A stretch of 64,000 nucleotides of DNA. It comes from Prevotella sp. Its GTDB lineage: Bacteria; Bacteroidota; Bacteroidia; Bacteroidales; Bacteroidaceae. Positions 1-8,113 of the stretch are shown in pieces. Numbering within the stretch: position 1 is the stretch's first letter; each line of letters starts with the position of its first letter. Made by a program: the position numbers and the translations under genes. The notes below the pieces were generated by a model. It did no database searches, had not been told where the DNA came from, and saw only the letters and a program-made list of their open reading frames with translations. Location of the stretch: positions 1 to 64,000 of the forward strand of contig JAEEQB010000001.1 of NCBI GenBank assembly GCA_016285075.1. The letters run 5' to 3'.

Positions 1-31
1 TTTCACGAAAAATATAAGACCAGAAATAAGC

Positions 32-73
32 AAAAAATAATCCAAGAACGCCAGATGGAGACGTTCTTGGATT
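32..73 (-). terminator. Rho-independent terminator of the integrase gene
   Basis: A perfect 12-bp stem (39-50 with 62-73) encloses an 11-base loop. Read on the minus strand it is followed by six uridines (32-37). It lies just beyond the integrase stop codon at 121, in the right orientation to end that transcript. Confidence 0.85.
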
Positions 74-120
74 AAAAAGGAATGTTAACTATAAACCTTA
101 ATTCAGAGATGAAACGGGAG

Positions 121-1245
121 TTATATTTTACCATCTATTTTAGCCATAGCATCTACAATAGACTCGTCGAGGCGTTTGGCATATACTTGTTCCGTCATAC
201 GTTGAAATGCATGTCCAAGGATATGCTGAACGATATTCATGGGAACGTCGCCACTATTAAGAAGCAAGGTTGCTCCGGTATGGCGAGCCCAGTGACTGCT
301 CACGGGTTTGTCGATACCAGCATTCTGTGCAACCACCTTCAGATACTCATTGTACTTCACATTACTGATTAAAGGCAAGTGGTTATTGTACTTTTTCAGG
401 ATTGCAAGAGCAGGCTTCAAAAGTGGGATGGTAAAGGTCTGGCTCGTCTTTGCGCGCGTACCTATATAAACTTTCATACCCTTAACCTTCTCTATCTTTT
501 CCGCATCAAACGAATTCAGATCTACATAAGAGAGACAAGTGTAGGTCTGAAACACGAATAGGTCTCGAACTCTCTGTAGGCTTTCCGTTGGCAAATCCAT
601 GTCTCTCACCTTGGCGAACTCCTGAGGTGAAAGATACTTGCCAATGCCGCCTTTCGATTTCTCCTTCTCTATGCGCACCCACTTGTAAGGATTGCGTTTT
701 ACGTAGCCCTCATCGATAGCATCAAGGATGAAGGAGTTGAGGAAACGATGGTAATTGTTCCACTTCGAATAGGGCTTCAAACCTCTTGCTGCAAGATGCT
801 CATCAAGGGCGATGATGTTCAAGTCCGTAATATCCTCGAACTCCGCAATCTTTCCCCAAGACCTGAAGAACTTCATAAATCTGGTATAACGTTCCTGGCT
901 GTCAACAGCCTTGCCATACTGGCGGATCTTCATGCGTTTATCACAGAAGTCAAGAAAAGTAAGATTGCCAGACCTCAGTCGTTTCAACTTATCTGGAATG
1001 CTGAAAATGTCGATGTTGCCCTCATTCATCATATTGAGGACAACTTGCCGGACATCAACCATCAGCTTCTCCAGCGTTTGATTCAACTGGATAGCATCAA
1101 CGCGGTTAGTTACTGTACCACGGTGCCATTGCTTCGGTAGAAGCCTAACCCCCGTAGTCATATACTTCTGCTTTCTTTCGAAAGTAACTCGCAGCTCTAC
1201 AGCTGCCTCTTTTGTGGCCGAAGCCGTCTTGTGTCTGTTGTACAC
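121..1245 (-). CDS. Tyrosine site-specific integrase (phage integrase SAM-like family)
   Basis: This is a tyrosine recombinase of about 374 residues. It has an N-terminal arm-binding domain, a SAM-like core-binding domain near residues 90-190 and a C-terminal catalytic domain. The visible catalytic residues are His318 and Arg321 in HWARHTG, His345 in ILGH and the nucleophile Tyr355 in VYAK. The box I arginine is absent (TCLSYVDL where others have TGLR); Bacteroidetes integrases of the IntDOT type commonly lack it. The first usable start codon is GTG at 1245, but the frame stays open upstream and reads KINKTPLVEFVYNRH, which looks like a normal N-terminus for this family. A rarer codon such as ATT may therefore be the true start. 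It points away from the neighbouring tRNA-Ser gene and is followed at once by a terminator. The tRNA-proximal position suggests the end of an integrated element extending left of the window; no other element genes are visible. Confidence 0.88.
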   Translation of the reverse strand: MYNRHKTASATKEAAVELRVTFERKQKYMTTGVRLLPKQWHRGTVTNRVDAIQLNQTLEKLMVDVRQVVLNMMNEGNIDIFSIPDKLKRLRSGNLTFLDFCDKRMKIRQYGKAVDSQERYTRFMKFFRSWGKIAEFEDITDLNIIALDEHLAARGLKPYSKWNNYHRFLNSFILDAIDEGYVKRNPYKWVRIEKEKSKGGIGKYLSPQEFAKVRDMDLPTESLQRVRDLFVFQTYTCLSYVDLNSFDAEKIEKVKGMKVYIGTRAKTSQTFTIPLLKPALAILKKYNNHLPLISNVKYNEYLKVVAQNAGIDKPVSSHWARHTGATLLLNSGDVPMNIVQHILGHAFQRMTEQVYAKRLDESIVDAMAKIDGKI

Positions 1246-1287
1246 AAATTCTACTAATGGTGTCTTATTAATCTTAAAAAAATATTA

Positions 1288-1343
1288 AATGTATTACACT
1301 TTCTGTTCGTCTGTCGGGGTTGTAATACATTCTGTAATACATT
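1288..1343. repeat. Three copies of an 11-bp motif upstream of the integrase
   Basis: TGTAATACATT occurs as direct copies at 1321-1331 and 1333-1343, and inverted at 1288-1298. The set lies just upstream of the integrase start, between it and the tRNA-Ser gene. It could be arm-type integrase sites or an operator for the integrase gene; the sequence alone does not decide. Confidence 0.7.
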
Positions 1344-1462
1344 CAGGCTTTATGATGTCGTAAGACCAACCATGATACCATATGCATTTTCAGAGGTATC
1401 CATCCCCTTATTAGCCTCGCTTTCAGCGGGTTAAACTAATAAGGTGCTGGTAATCAGGTATG

Positions 1463-1491
1463 AAAAATGGGAACCCGTAAGGTTCCCATTT
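1463..1491 (-). terminator. Terminator of the tRNA-Ser transcript
   Basis: An 11-bp perfect stem (1465-1475 with 1481-1491) has a 5-base loop. Five A residues at 1463-1467, partly in the stem, give a U run on the minus strand. It lies a few bases beyond the 3' end of the tRNA gene. Confidence 0.85.
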
Positions 1492-1499
1492 GTGCTATT

Positions 1500-1587
1500 T
1501 GGCGGAGAGAGAGGGATTCGAACCCCCGGTACCTCTCGGTACGGTAGTTTTCAAGACTACTGTAATCGACCACTCTACCATCTCTCC
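1500..1587 (-). tRNA. tRNA-Ser (anticodon UGA), CCA encoded
   Basis: The minus strand folds as a class II tRNA. A 7-bp acceptor stem (GGAGAGA with TCTCTCC) is followed by discriminator G and an encoded CCA. The T loop has TTCGAAT. The anticodon stem GTAGT/ACTAC holds the 7-base loop CTTGAAA, with anticodon TGA at 1551-1553 on the plus strand. The long variable arm (GTACC-GAGA-GGTAC) is typical of tRNA-Ser. Its 3' end faces the integrase gene, the usual arrangement for an element inserted at a tRNA 3' end. Confidence 0.96.
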
Positions 1588-1646
1588 AGTGAGATACATG
1601 TCTCAAAAGCGGGTGCAAAGTTACAACTTTTTGCTGACAATTAATG

Positions 1647-1732
1647 ATTGATAATTGATATTTTGTTCTGATTTTAGTTTTTTTTAGCAGTTCTGCGTCA
1701 CAATTATCAATTTTCGATTATCAATTATCAAT
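1647..1732. repeat. AT-rich inverted repeats in front of mutS2
   Basis: ATTGATAATTG at 1647-1657 has two inverted copies, CAATTATCAAT, at 1701-1711 and 1722-1732. The block fills the gap between the tRNA gene and the mutS2 promoter. It may be only low-complexity intergenic repeat DNA. Confidence 0.6.
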
Positions 1733-1753
1733 TAAAAACATTACCTTTGCAGC

Positions 1754-4363
1754 GTGATTTACCCGAGTAATTTTGAACATAAGATAGGTTTTGACGAAAT
1801 ACGCAGCCTGTTGAAGGAGCGTTGCCTGAGCACTTTGGGCAAGGAAATGGTGGAAAAACTGACTTTTTCCACCGATGCAGCCGAAGTGGTTGAGTGGCTT
1901 CTTCAGGTGCGAGAGTTCAGATTTCTGCTGCAGCAGCAGGAAAGTTTCCCCATGCAGTTTTTCTTCGATGTGCGCGAGAGTGTGAGCCGCCTTAGGTTGG
2001 AGGGCACGCATCTGGAGGAAAATGAGGTGTGGGACTTAAGAAGGTCGCTGGAAACCATCAGCAACATTGTAAGATTCCTCAACAGAAGTGAGACTACGGA
2101 CAGGAATGGCAATCCCGTCTTCGCCTATCCTGCGCTTCACAGGCTGGCTGCTGATGTTGCTACTTATCCTGCCATGATACGTCGTATAGATTCTATCCTT
2201 GACAAGTTCGGCAAGATCAAGGACTCGGCATCGATGACCCTGGCTGGCATACGCCACGAACTGTCGAAGACAGAGGGCAGTATCTCGCGTACATTATATA
2301 CTATACTCCATTCAGCCCAGAAAGATGGGCTGGTGGACAAGGATGCTGCACCTACTTTGCGTGACGGTAGGCTTGTGATACCAGTGGCTCCGAATCTGAA
2401 GAAACGTATTGGAGGCATAGTGCATGATGAATCAGCAACAGGCAAGACCGTGTTCATTGAACCTACTGAGGTGGTGGAGGCCAACAATCGGGTGCGCCAG
2501 CTAGAGGCAGAGGAAAGACGAGAGATAGTGCGCATACTTACCGTATTTAGTGATGAGGTGCGTCCTCATGTTCCTGAAATCCTGGAGTCTTATCAATTCT
2601 TGGCGATGATAGATCTGATCAGAGCAAAGTCGGAATTGGCAGAGCTGACCAAGGCCATAGAACCTGAGTTGAAGGATGTGCCCCATCTTGACTGGATCCG
2701 TGCAGAACACCCGTTGCTGGCACTCTCGCTTGAGAAGCAGGGTAAAAAGGTTGTTCCACTGGATATCCGTCTGGAATCACAGGATACCGGAGGTACCGAG
2801 TCCCGGAATATCGGACGTATACTGATTATCAGCGGTCCTAATGCGGGTGGCAAATCGGTATGTCTGAAGACTGTTGGGCTGTTGCAGTATATGCTCCAGT
2901 GCGGACTTCCTGTTCCTTTGGGCGAACGTTCCACCTGCGGACTGTTTAAGGACATCATGATAGATATAGGTGACGAGCAGAGCATAGAAGACGACCTCTC
3001 AACCTATTCCAGCCATCTGATGAACATGAAGCAGATGATGCGTCAGGCTAATAGCCACACCCTGCTGTTGATTGATGAGTTCGGTGGTGGTACGGAGCCT
3101 GCTATCGGCGGTGCCATTGCCGAGGCTGTACTGAAACAGTTCTGGCAGAAGAAGGCCTTTGGCGTGATTACTACCCATTACCAGAACCTGAAACATTTTG
3201 CAGAGGGGCATCCCGGGGTTGTTAATGGCGCAATGCTCTATGATCGTAATCAGATGCAGGCACTTTTCCAACTGTCTATAGGGCAGCCTGGCTCATCGTT
3301 TGCCATCGAGATAGCCCGTAAGACAGGACTGCCCGACGAGGTCATCAACGATGCTACGGACATTGTGGGACGTGACTACATTCAGAGCGATAAGTACTTG
3401 CAGGACATCGTACGCGACAAACGCTACTGGGAGGGTAAGCGTCAGACCATCCATCAGCATGAGAAGTCGTTGGAAAGCAAGATTTCACACTACGAGGATG
3501 AATTGTCGGAGATAGAGCAGCAACGCAAAGAGATACTGCGTAGAGCCAGAGAACAGGCAGAGGAGTTGCTGCGTGAGAGCAACAGGAAGATAGAGAATGC
3601 CATTCGTGAGATCCGTGAGAGTCAGGCCGAAAAGGAAAAGGCACGGCGTGTAAGGGAAGAGCTGAATGCCTTCAAGGAAGAGGTGTCAAGCATCGACTCC
3701 AAGGAGAACGATGAGATGATAGCCCGGAAGATACGTCAGATACAGGAGCGGAAGGAGCGCAGGGAAAAACGGAAGGCTGAGAAAGCTGCAAGAAACGAGA
3801 GGGGAGAGAAGAGCAAGGAGCGCAGTTCTGCCTCTGAGAGCAGTTCACAGTCTACATCTGACAACCAACCGATGAAGGTAGGCGACACGGTGCGCATCAA
3901 AGGACTGCAGAGTATTGGAACCATAGAGAGCACTGATGGCAAGATGGCTACGGTTATTTTTGGCGACATGAAGACTAAGATGAGGCTGGAACGCCTGGAG
4001 AGGGCTGAAGTGTCAGCCGTACAGCAGTCGAAGACCGAAGAGCGCAACACATCCATAGCAGGCTCTTATGCTCAGGTATCGAGCGAGACACGTGAGGTGA
4101 TAGATTCCCGTAAGCTAAACTTCCGCCAGGACATTGACGTGAGAGGAATGAGAGGTGATGAGGCTATCAATGCTGTAACCTATTTCATCGATGATGCCAT
4201 CTTGGTGGGTATGTCTCGTGTACGTATTCTCCATGGTACGGGTACCGGTATTCTGCGTCAGTTGATACGTCAGTATCTGGCTACAGTCCCTAACGTATCC
4301 CACTTCCGTGACGAACATGTCCAGTTTGGCGGAGCAGGCATTACGGTGGTTGATTTAGACTGA
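1754..4363 (+). CDS. mutS2: MutS2 family endonuclease / recombination suppressor
   Basis: The 869-residue protein has the MutS2 layout: a helical core/clamp, an ABC-type ATPase domain, a long charged coiled coil and a C-terminal Smr domain. The Walker A motif GPNAGGKS is near residue 361 and the Walker B motif LLLIDEFGGGTEP near 437. Residues about 540-700 form a Lys/Glu-rich coiled coil. The Smr domain (from about residue 790) has the DVRGMRGDEA and HGTGTG signatures of the nuclease fold. The family binds branched DNA or stalled ribosomes and limits recombination or rescues collided ribosomes; which applies here cannot be told. The start is GTG at 1754. A TACCTTTG -7 box at 1742-1749 lies only five bases upstream, so the message is essentially leaderless. 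It is slightly longer than typical homologues because of the charged linker. Confidence 0.95.
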   Translation: MIYPSNFEHKIGFDEIRSLLKERCLSTLGKEMVEKLTFSTDAAEVVEWLLQVREFRFLLQQQESFPMQFFFDVRESVSRLRLEGTHLEENEVWDLRRSLETISNIVRFLNRSETTDRNGNPVFAYPALHRLAADVATYPAMIRRIDSILDKFGKIKDSASMTLAGIRHELSKTEGSISRTLYTILHSAQKDGLVDKDAAPTLRDGRLVIPVAPNLKKRIGGIVHDESATGKTVFIEPTEVVEANNRVRQLEAEERREIVRILTVFSDEVRPHVPEILESYQFLAMIDLIRAKSELAELTKAIEPELKDVPHLDWIRAEHPLLALSLEKQGKKVVPLDIRLESQDTGGTESRNIGRILIISGPNAGGKSVCLKTVGLLQYMLQCGLPVPLGERSTCGLFKDIMIDIGDEQSIEDDLSTYSSHLMNMKQMMRQANSHTLLLIDEFGGGTEPAIGGAIAEAVLKQFWQKKAFGVITTHYQNLKHFAEGHPGVVNGAMLYDRNQMQALFQLSIGQPGSSFAIEIARKTGLPDEVINDATDIVGRDYIQSDKYLQDIVRDKRYWEGKRQTIHQHEKSLESKISHYEDELSEIEQQRKEILRRAREQAEELLRESNRKIENAIREIRESQAEKEKARRVREELNAFKEEVSSIDSKENDEMIARKIRQIQERKERREKRKAEKAARNERGEKSKERSSASESSSQSTSDNQPMKVGDTVRIKGLQSIGTIESTDGKMATVIFGDMKTKMRLERLERAEVSAVQQSKTEERNTSIAGSYAQVSSETREVIDSRKLNFRQDIDVRGMRGDEAINAVTYFIDDAILVGMSRVRILHGTGTGILRQLIRQYLATVPNVSHFRDEHVQFGGAGITVVDLD

Positions 4364-4511
4364 CGCATAAAACTATTAGGAGGCCGATTCAGAGGCGTTT
4401 TCAGTGTTTTTTTTGTCCAATTTTGTCTGTAGTATGGCCTTTTTAGGGTCTATCTATGCTCTTGACATAAGTTAAGTGTGCGCACACAAAAACTTAAAAA
4501 ACCTCAAATTA
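4364..4511. other. Intergenic segment with a perfect 12-bp palindrome
   Basis: No coding frame is visible. A perfect palindrome GTGTGCGCACAC lies at 4476-4487, flanked by TTAAGT (4472-4477) and ACTTAA (4492-4497). It sits about 25 bases upstream of the -33 box of the next promoter, a plausible operator position. No convincing terminator for mutS2 is seen. Confidence 0.5.
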
Positions 4512-4543
4512 TTTGGCTAACTGCTTGAAACATTGTAACTTTG
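4512..4543 (+). promoter_or_regulatory. Promoter of the lysozyme-like gene
   Basis: TTTG at 4512-4515, a 20-base spacer and TAACTTTG at 4536-4543 match the Bacteroidetes primary-sigma consensus exactly. The transcript should start near 4549, giving a leader of about 180 bases before the gene at 4728. Confidence 0.85.
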
Positions 4544-4618
4544 CACCGCAATTAAGAAATTAAGCAGGATTCGACGTGAAGTCGGTCTACTGCATAAAGG
4601 TAAAAGATCTAAAGGATA

Positions 4619-4666
4619 ATGCGTTTCTTAGTGAGCAAAACGACTGGAAAGCCGATTGCTCAATGA
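4619..4666 (+). CDS. Upstream small ORF 1 in the lysozyme leader (15 aa)
   Basis: The frame ATG to TGA encodes MRFLVSKTTGKPIAQ. Its stop overlaps the start of a second small ORF (ATGA). It lies wholly inside the predicted 5' leader and covers the first of two leader hairpins. Translation is inferred only from position and from its resemblance to the following small ORF. Confidence 0.3.
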   Translation: MRFLVSKTTGKPIAQ

Positions 4667-4704
4667 ACAAAATAACGACCAGTGGGTCGGCTGTTCAAGA
4701 TTAA
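4663..4704 (+). CDS. Upstream small ORF 2 in the lysozyme leader (13 aa)
   Basis: The frame encodes MNKITTSGSAVQD. It resembles small ORF 1 (shared pattern K-TT-G...Q) and overlaps its stop codon by four bases. It covers the second leader hairpin (CGACC-AGTG-GGTCG). It may be a duplicated regulatory leader peptide or a chance frame. Confidence 0.3.
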   Translation: MNKITTSGSAVQD

Positions 4705-4727
4705 GAATACGCCTAAAGTATAGATAT

Positions 4728-5174
4728 ATGGAAAGAATAGGTAAGATTGTTAGTGTGAGCCTGGTGGCCATCCTGCTGATGGGAGCCTCGGCATTAGCTG
4801 CAGGAAAACCCGATGCAAAAAGCTCAAAGACTACAGGTTTCAACTGGAATCCAGTAATGGATGCGATTATTCAAGTAGAAAGTGAGGGAAATCCAAGTGC
4901 CGTGAGTGGGAACTCAGTAGGTGCGATGCAGATTACTCCGATACTGGTCAAAGAGTGTAATAACATACTTAGGTCACAGAAGAGTAAGAAGCGATTCACG
5001 ATGGCGGACCGTTATAGTGTTGCCAAATCGAAAGAGATGTTCCTCTTGTTTCAATCGGTTTATAACCCGAAGAACAGTATTGAAAAAGCCATTCGGTCCT
5101 GGAACGGAGGCCCAAAGTACACAGTAAGGTCGACCAACAGGTATTACAGCAAGGTTATGAAGCAGATGAAGTAA
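4728..5174 (+). CDS. Secreted lysozyme-like lytic transglycosylase (SLT domain)
   Basis: The 148-residue product begins with a clear signal peptide (hydrophobic stretch around residues 8-24, ending ALAAG). The rest is one small SLT/lysozyme-like domain. The catalytic glutamate is in IIQVESEGNP, followed by the conserved SGNSVGAMQI segment and a C-terminal AIRSWNGGP motif. It should cleave peptidoglycan glycan strands in the periplasm. I chose ATG 4728, the start of the signal peptide; the frame is open further upstream but that part is leader RNA. It is a single-gene transcript with a consensus promoter, a long structured leader and a strong terminator. It is much shorter than the large Slt or MltD enzymes. 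Confidence 0.85.
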   Translation: MERIGKIVSVSLVAILLMGASALAAGKPDAKSSKTTGFNWNPVMDAIIQVESEGNPSAVSGNSVGAMQITPILVKECNNILRSQKSKKRFTMADRYSVAKSKEMFLLFQSVYNPKNSIEKAIRSWNGGPKYTVRSTNRYYSKVMKQMK

Positions 5175-5202
5175 TGAAAATTCTATTTGTAAGACTCATA
5201 GC

Positions 5203-5248
5203 AATCCGGTCGTCAATCCCAGCAAGGGAAATGACGACCGGATTTTTT
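5203..5248 (+). terminator. Rho-independent terminator of the lysozyme-like gene
   Basis: A 13-bp stem (5203-5215 with 5232-5244) is extended by an inner TCCC/GGGA helix and followed by a run of T at 5243-5248. It lies 28 bases after the stop codon. Confidence 0.92.
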
Positions 5249-5265
5249 CATATCCTTCACAAGGA

Positions 5266-7350
5266 TTACAGGGACAGATGGAGCTTGGCACCCATAATGA
5301 GCCACGTGCCTGGCTGAGGAACGTTTCCATAGTCTACATAGTGGCTGCCTGTCAGATTGTTACCCTCCAGGTAGAGGGAATATGTGTCCGTTGTCCATGA
5401 CAGGCGTCCATCTATGATGTGGTAGGGGGCATAGTCCTGAATGAGTCCCTGAGTGTCGGTATAACTACCCGTTCGATCTTGGAACCTGTAGTTGAGCAGC
5501 AGCCCAAGATGTCGAGAAATCGGCAGTTGCAGAGAGGCTGTCAGCTTGTGGCGCAGGTATTCAAGTGAATACTGTGACTGTAGATGAGGTTCCAGATCCT
5601 TGTCTTGATTTAGGTAACAGTAGGACAGAGAAAGGTTGGAAGCATGTGGCGAGAGGGGAGAGGTGAACCGTGGCAGAAAAAAACGTACAGAGGCTTCAAA
5701 GCCTTGTGTGTTCACCTTGGTATGGTTGACACTCTGCCAAACGGCCTCTGGGTCGGTAGTGTCCATCACCCAGTCAATCAGGTTTCGACCGAAATGGCGG
5801 AATACACTTATTGAGGCTGTTAACGGTCGTGACTGGTATTTGATGCCGGTCTCCACAGCCCTCATTTCTTCTGGTTTCAAGTATTTGTCTGCTTTATGTC
5901 CGCCTACACTGTAGTAAAGCTCGGTGAACGATGGCATACGGAGCGACGAGTTGTAACTAGCATATAACTTCCATTTGTCTGTGATGCGCAAGCTTGCATC
6001 GGCACCAGGATAGAGTGTGAAGGGCATTTGGTTCCAAGTATTCTTTACAGCAATGAAACCTGCTGAGAATGTCAAATACCGCAGCAGTACATTGTGCTCT
6101 ACATGGAAATTCAGGTTCGAACGGTTCAGCCCGTATTTGTAGTGGCTGTGGGGCTTGTTGAGCGACTCTCCCAGGTTACCGCTCACAATATCCTCATTGC
6201 GGAACTCGGCTCCAATGGCTGTGCGTCCGAAGAGCCAGTCAAAGTAGCTATTGAAGCTTAGCCCGAACACATCCGTACGGTGATGGTTGAAAGGCACTTT
6301 GTTCTCATCTCCCCTGATCAGTTCAAAACGGTCGTAGGAACGGTTCCAGTAGATATTGGGCAGAATACGCACAAAACCCTTCTTAGATTCGCCTTGCAGA
6401 GCGGTGAACAGTTTGGTGGTATGCTCGTATTGCTCGTCGTATTTTGCACTGTAGAACGTGTTGGATCCAAATCCCTTGGCACTTAGTCCTGCATGCCAGT
6501 GCATGCTGAACAAGCGGTCTTCATATCCTCCTTGCCCCAAGAACTTAATTCCTTTGTAGTCACCGTTCAGATGGCCTGCCTTGGAGCGAACGTGGCCATC
6601 GCTGCGTGTATAGCCTGCTGACAGCGAATGATAGAAAGTCTTGGACTGGGCATGAGGGACAGAACTGAGTGTGGTCAGATCATATCTGCCGCCAGCAGAA
6701 AGATAACCATAGCTGCCACCCTCAGCATGTAAGTCGAGCATGGAACAGCTTTCGTTGCTCCGTCTGGTGACGATATTGATGGCACCCACAAGTGATGAGG
6801 TACCATATACGCGGCCTGCAGGTCCTTCCAGTACCTCAATGCGCTCTATATCGCTGAGGTCTACGGGTAAGTCAAATGTGTTGTGACCTGTCTGAGGGTC
6901 GCAGATGTTGATGCCGTTGAGCAAGATGACTATCTGTTCCTGTGTACCTCCGCGGATGCTCACGTCTGTCTGAGCACCGATGGGGCCTCGCTGGCGTACA
7001 TCTACGCCTACGGCCATCTTCAACAAATCGTTAATACTTTGTACTGGAGCCGCCTGAACATCCTCACGGCTCAGTACAGTGACCATTCTCGCCGCTTGCC
7101 CTAGGGCAAGCGGTGCACGGGAGCCGGTGACGTCGACTCCACTGAGCCAGACCTCTCGGTTTACCTGATTGACGGAGTCCATTTTTACCACATTGTTGCC
7201 CAAGTCTTCAGCTTTGGCCGATGACAATGTTGCAATACTCAGTACTGAAATGATGACCTCACGTCCCAGACAGGCAAACAGCGAATAGCCCTTCCGTTGA
7301 AATTGATGGAAGACAAGGGGCTTGTGCTTCTGGAAAGTTGGTTTGTACAT
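5266..7350 (-). CDS. TonB-dependent outer-membrane receptor, BtuB-like
   Basis: This 694-residue outer-membrane receptor has an N-terminal export signal (hydrophobic core about residues 30-45, ending SSAKAED). The plug domain covers about residues 70-195, with signature stretches SIRGGTQEQIVILLNG and IERIEVLEGPAGRVYG. The rest is a C-terminal 22-strand barrel. The N-terminal pattern RKGYSLFACLGREV is familiar from BtuB-like receptors of Bacteroidales. The ligand could be a cobamide, siderophore or other scarce cofactor; I cannot tell which. No cobalamin riboswitch fits in the roughly 100-base gap upstream. A -7 box (TACCTTTG on the minus strand, 7395-7402) lies upstream, divergent from queC. 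Pairing with queC invites thought of queuosine-precursor uptake, but that is speculation. Confidence 0.88.
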   Translation of the reverse strand: MYKPTFQKHKPLVFHQFQRKGYSLFACLGREVIISVLSIATLSSAKAEDLGNNVVKMDSVNQVNREVWLSGVDVTGSRAPLALGQAARMVTVLSREDVQAAPVQSINDLLKMAVGVDVRQRGPIGAQTDVSIRGGTQEQIVILLNGINICDPQTGHNTFDLPVDLSDIERIEVLEGPAGRVYGTSSLVGAINIVTRRSNESCSMLDLHAEGGSYGYLSAGGRYDLTTLSSVPHAQSKTFYHSLSAGYTRSDGHVRSKAGHLNGDYKGIKFLGQGGYEDRLFSMHWHAGLSAKGFGSNTFYSAKYDEQYEHTTKLFTALQGESKKGFVRILPNIYWNRSYDRFELIRGDENKVPFNHHRTDVFGLSFNSYFDWLFGRTAIGAEFRNEDIVSGNLGESLNKPHSHYKYGLNRSNLNFHVEHNVLLRYLTFSAGFIAVKNTWNQMPFTLYPGADASLRITDKWKLYASYNSSLRMPSFTELYYSVGGHKADKYLKPEEMRAVETGIKYQSRPLTASISVFRHFGRNLIDWVMDTTDPEAVWQSVNHTKVNTQGFEASVRFFLPRFTSPLSPHASNLSLSYCYLNQDKDLEPHLQSQYSLEYLRHKLTASLQLPISRHLGLLLNYRFQDRTGSYTDTQGLIQDYAPYHIIDGRLSWTTDTYSLYLEGNNLTGSHYVDYGNVPQPGTWLIMGAKLHLSL

Positions 7351-7452
7351 GAATAAAAATTATTAAAAACAGGTTTGTTTGTAAAAAACAATTGCAAAGG
7401 TAGTACATTATTTTGAATTAATTCGTATCTTTGTCGCAAAAATCTGAAAAGA

Positions 7453-8106
7453 ATGAAAGATTCGGTATTGATATTAAGCGGTGGAATGGATTCCGTGACG
7501 CTGCTGTATGACAAAAAGGAACGTATTGCATTGGCTGTGACTTTTGACTATGGTGCCAATCACAATGCCCGTGAGATACCTTTTGCCCAACTGCATTGCA
7601 AACGACTGGGCATCAGGCATATGATTATACCATTGGCGTTTATGGGACAGTATTTCGAGAGTTCACTGTTGTCGGGTGCTGATGCTATTCCAGAAGGCAA
7701 TTATGATGATGTGAATATGCGTAGTACGGTAGTACCTTTTCGCAATGGCATTATGCTTAGTGTGGCTGTAGGCTTGGCTGAGAGTTATGGGCTGAAATAT
7801 GTCATGATGGCCAATCACGGAGGCGACCACACCATTTACCCCGATTGTCGTCCAGAGTTTGTCAAGGCATTCAGTGAGGCTGCCCGCACAGGAACATATC
7901 CGGGTATTACGTTGCTCTGCCCGTATACGAATCTTACGAAGGGACAGATTGCAGCCATAGGCCTCAGGCTTGGCATTGATTATAGTGAGACGTGGTCTTG
8001 TTATAAAGGAATGGAGCATCATTGTGGACGTTGTGGCACATGTGTGGAGCGTAGGGAAGCACTGTCTGAGGCCGGAATTACAGACACAACGGTTTACGAT
8101 GATTGA
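7453..8106 (+). CDS. queC: 7-cyano-7-deazaguanine synthase QueC
   Basis: QueC converts 7-carboxy-7-deazaguanine to preQ0 with ATP and ammonia in queuosine synthesis. The 217-residue protein starts with the PP-loop SGGMDS (residues 9-14). It ends with the zinc-binding cysteine cluster CYKGMEHHCGRCGTC. Length is normal for the family. A TATCTTTG -7 box at 7426-7433 predicts a leader of only about 13 bases. The other queuosine genes are not nearby. The gene is divergent from the TonB-dependent receptor and converges with the MFS gene, with seven bases between stop codons. Confidence 0.95.
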   Translation: MKDSVLILSGGMDSVTLLYDKKERIALAVTFDYGANHNAREIPFAQLHCKRLGIRHMIIPLAFMGQYFESSLLSGADAIPEGNYDDVNMRSTVVPFRNGIMLSVAVGLAESYGLKYVMMANHGGDHTIYPDCRPEFVKAFSEAARTGTYPGITLLCPYTNLTKGQIAAIGLRLGIDYSETWSCYKGMEHHCGRCGTCVERREALSEAGITDTTVYDD

Positions 8107-8113
8107 AATGTAG

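Noticed and set aside
7351..7452. Search for a cobalamin or preQ1 riboswitch between the receptor and queC
   Set aside because: The gap is about 100 bases with two promoter boxes; no B12-box-like or preQ1-like fold is visible.
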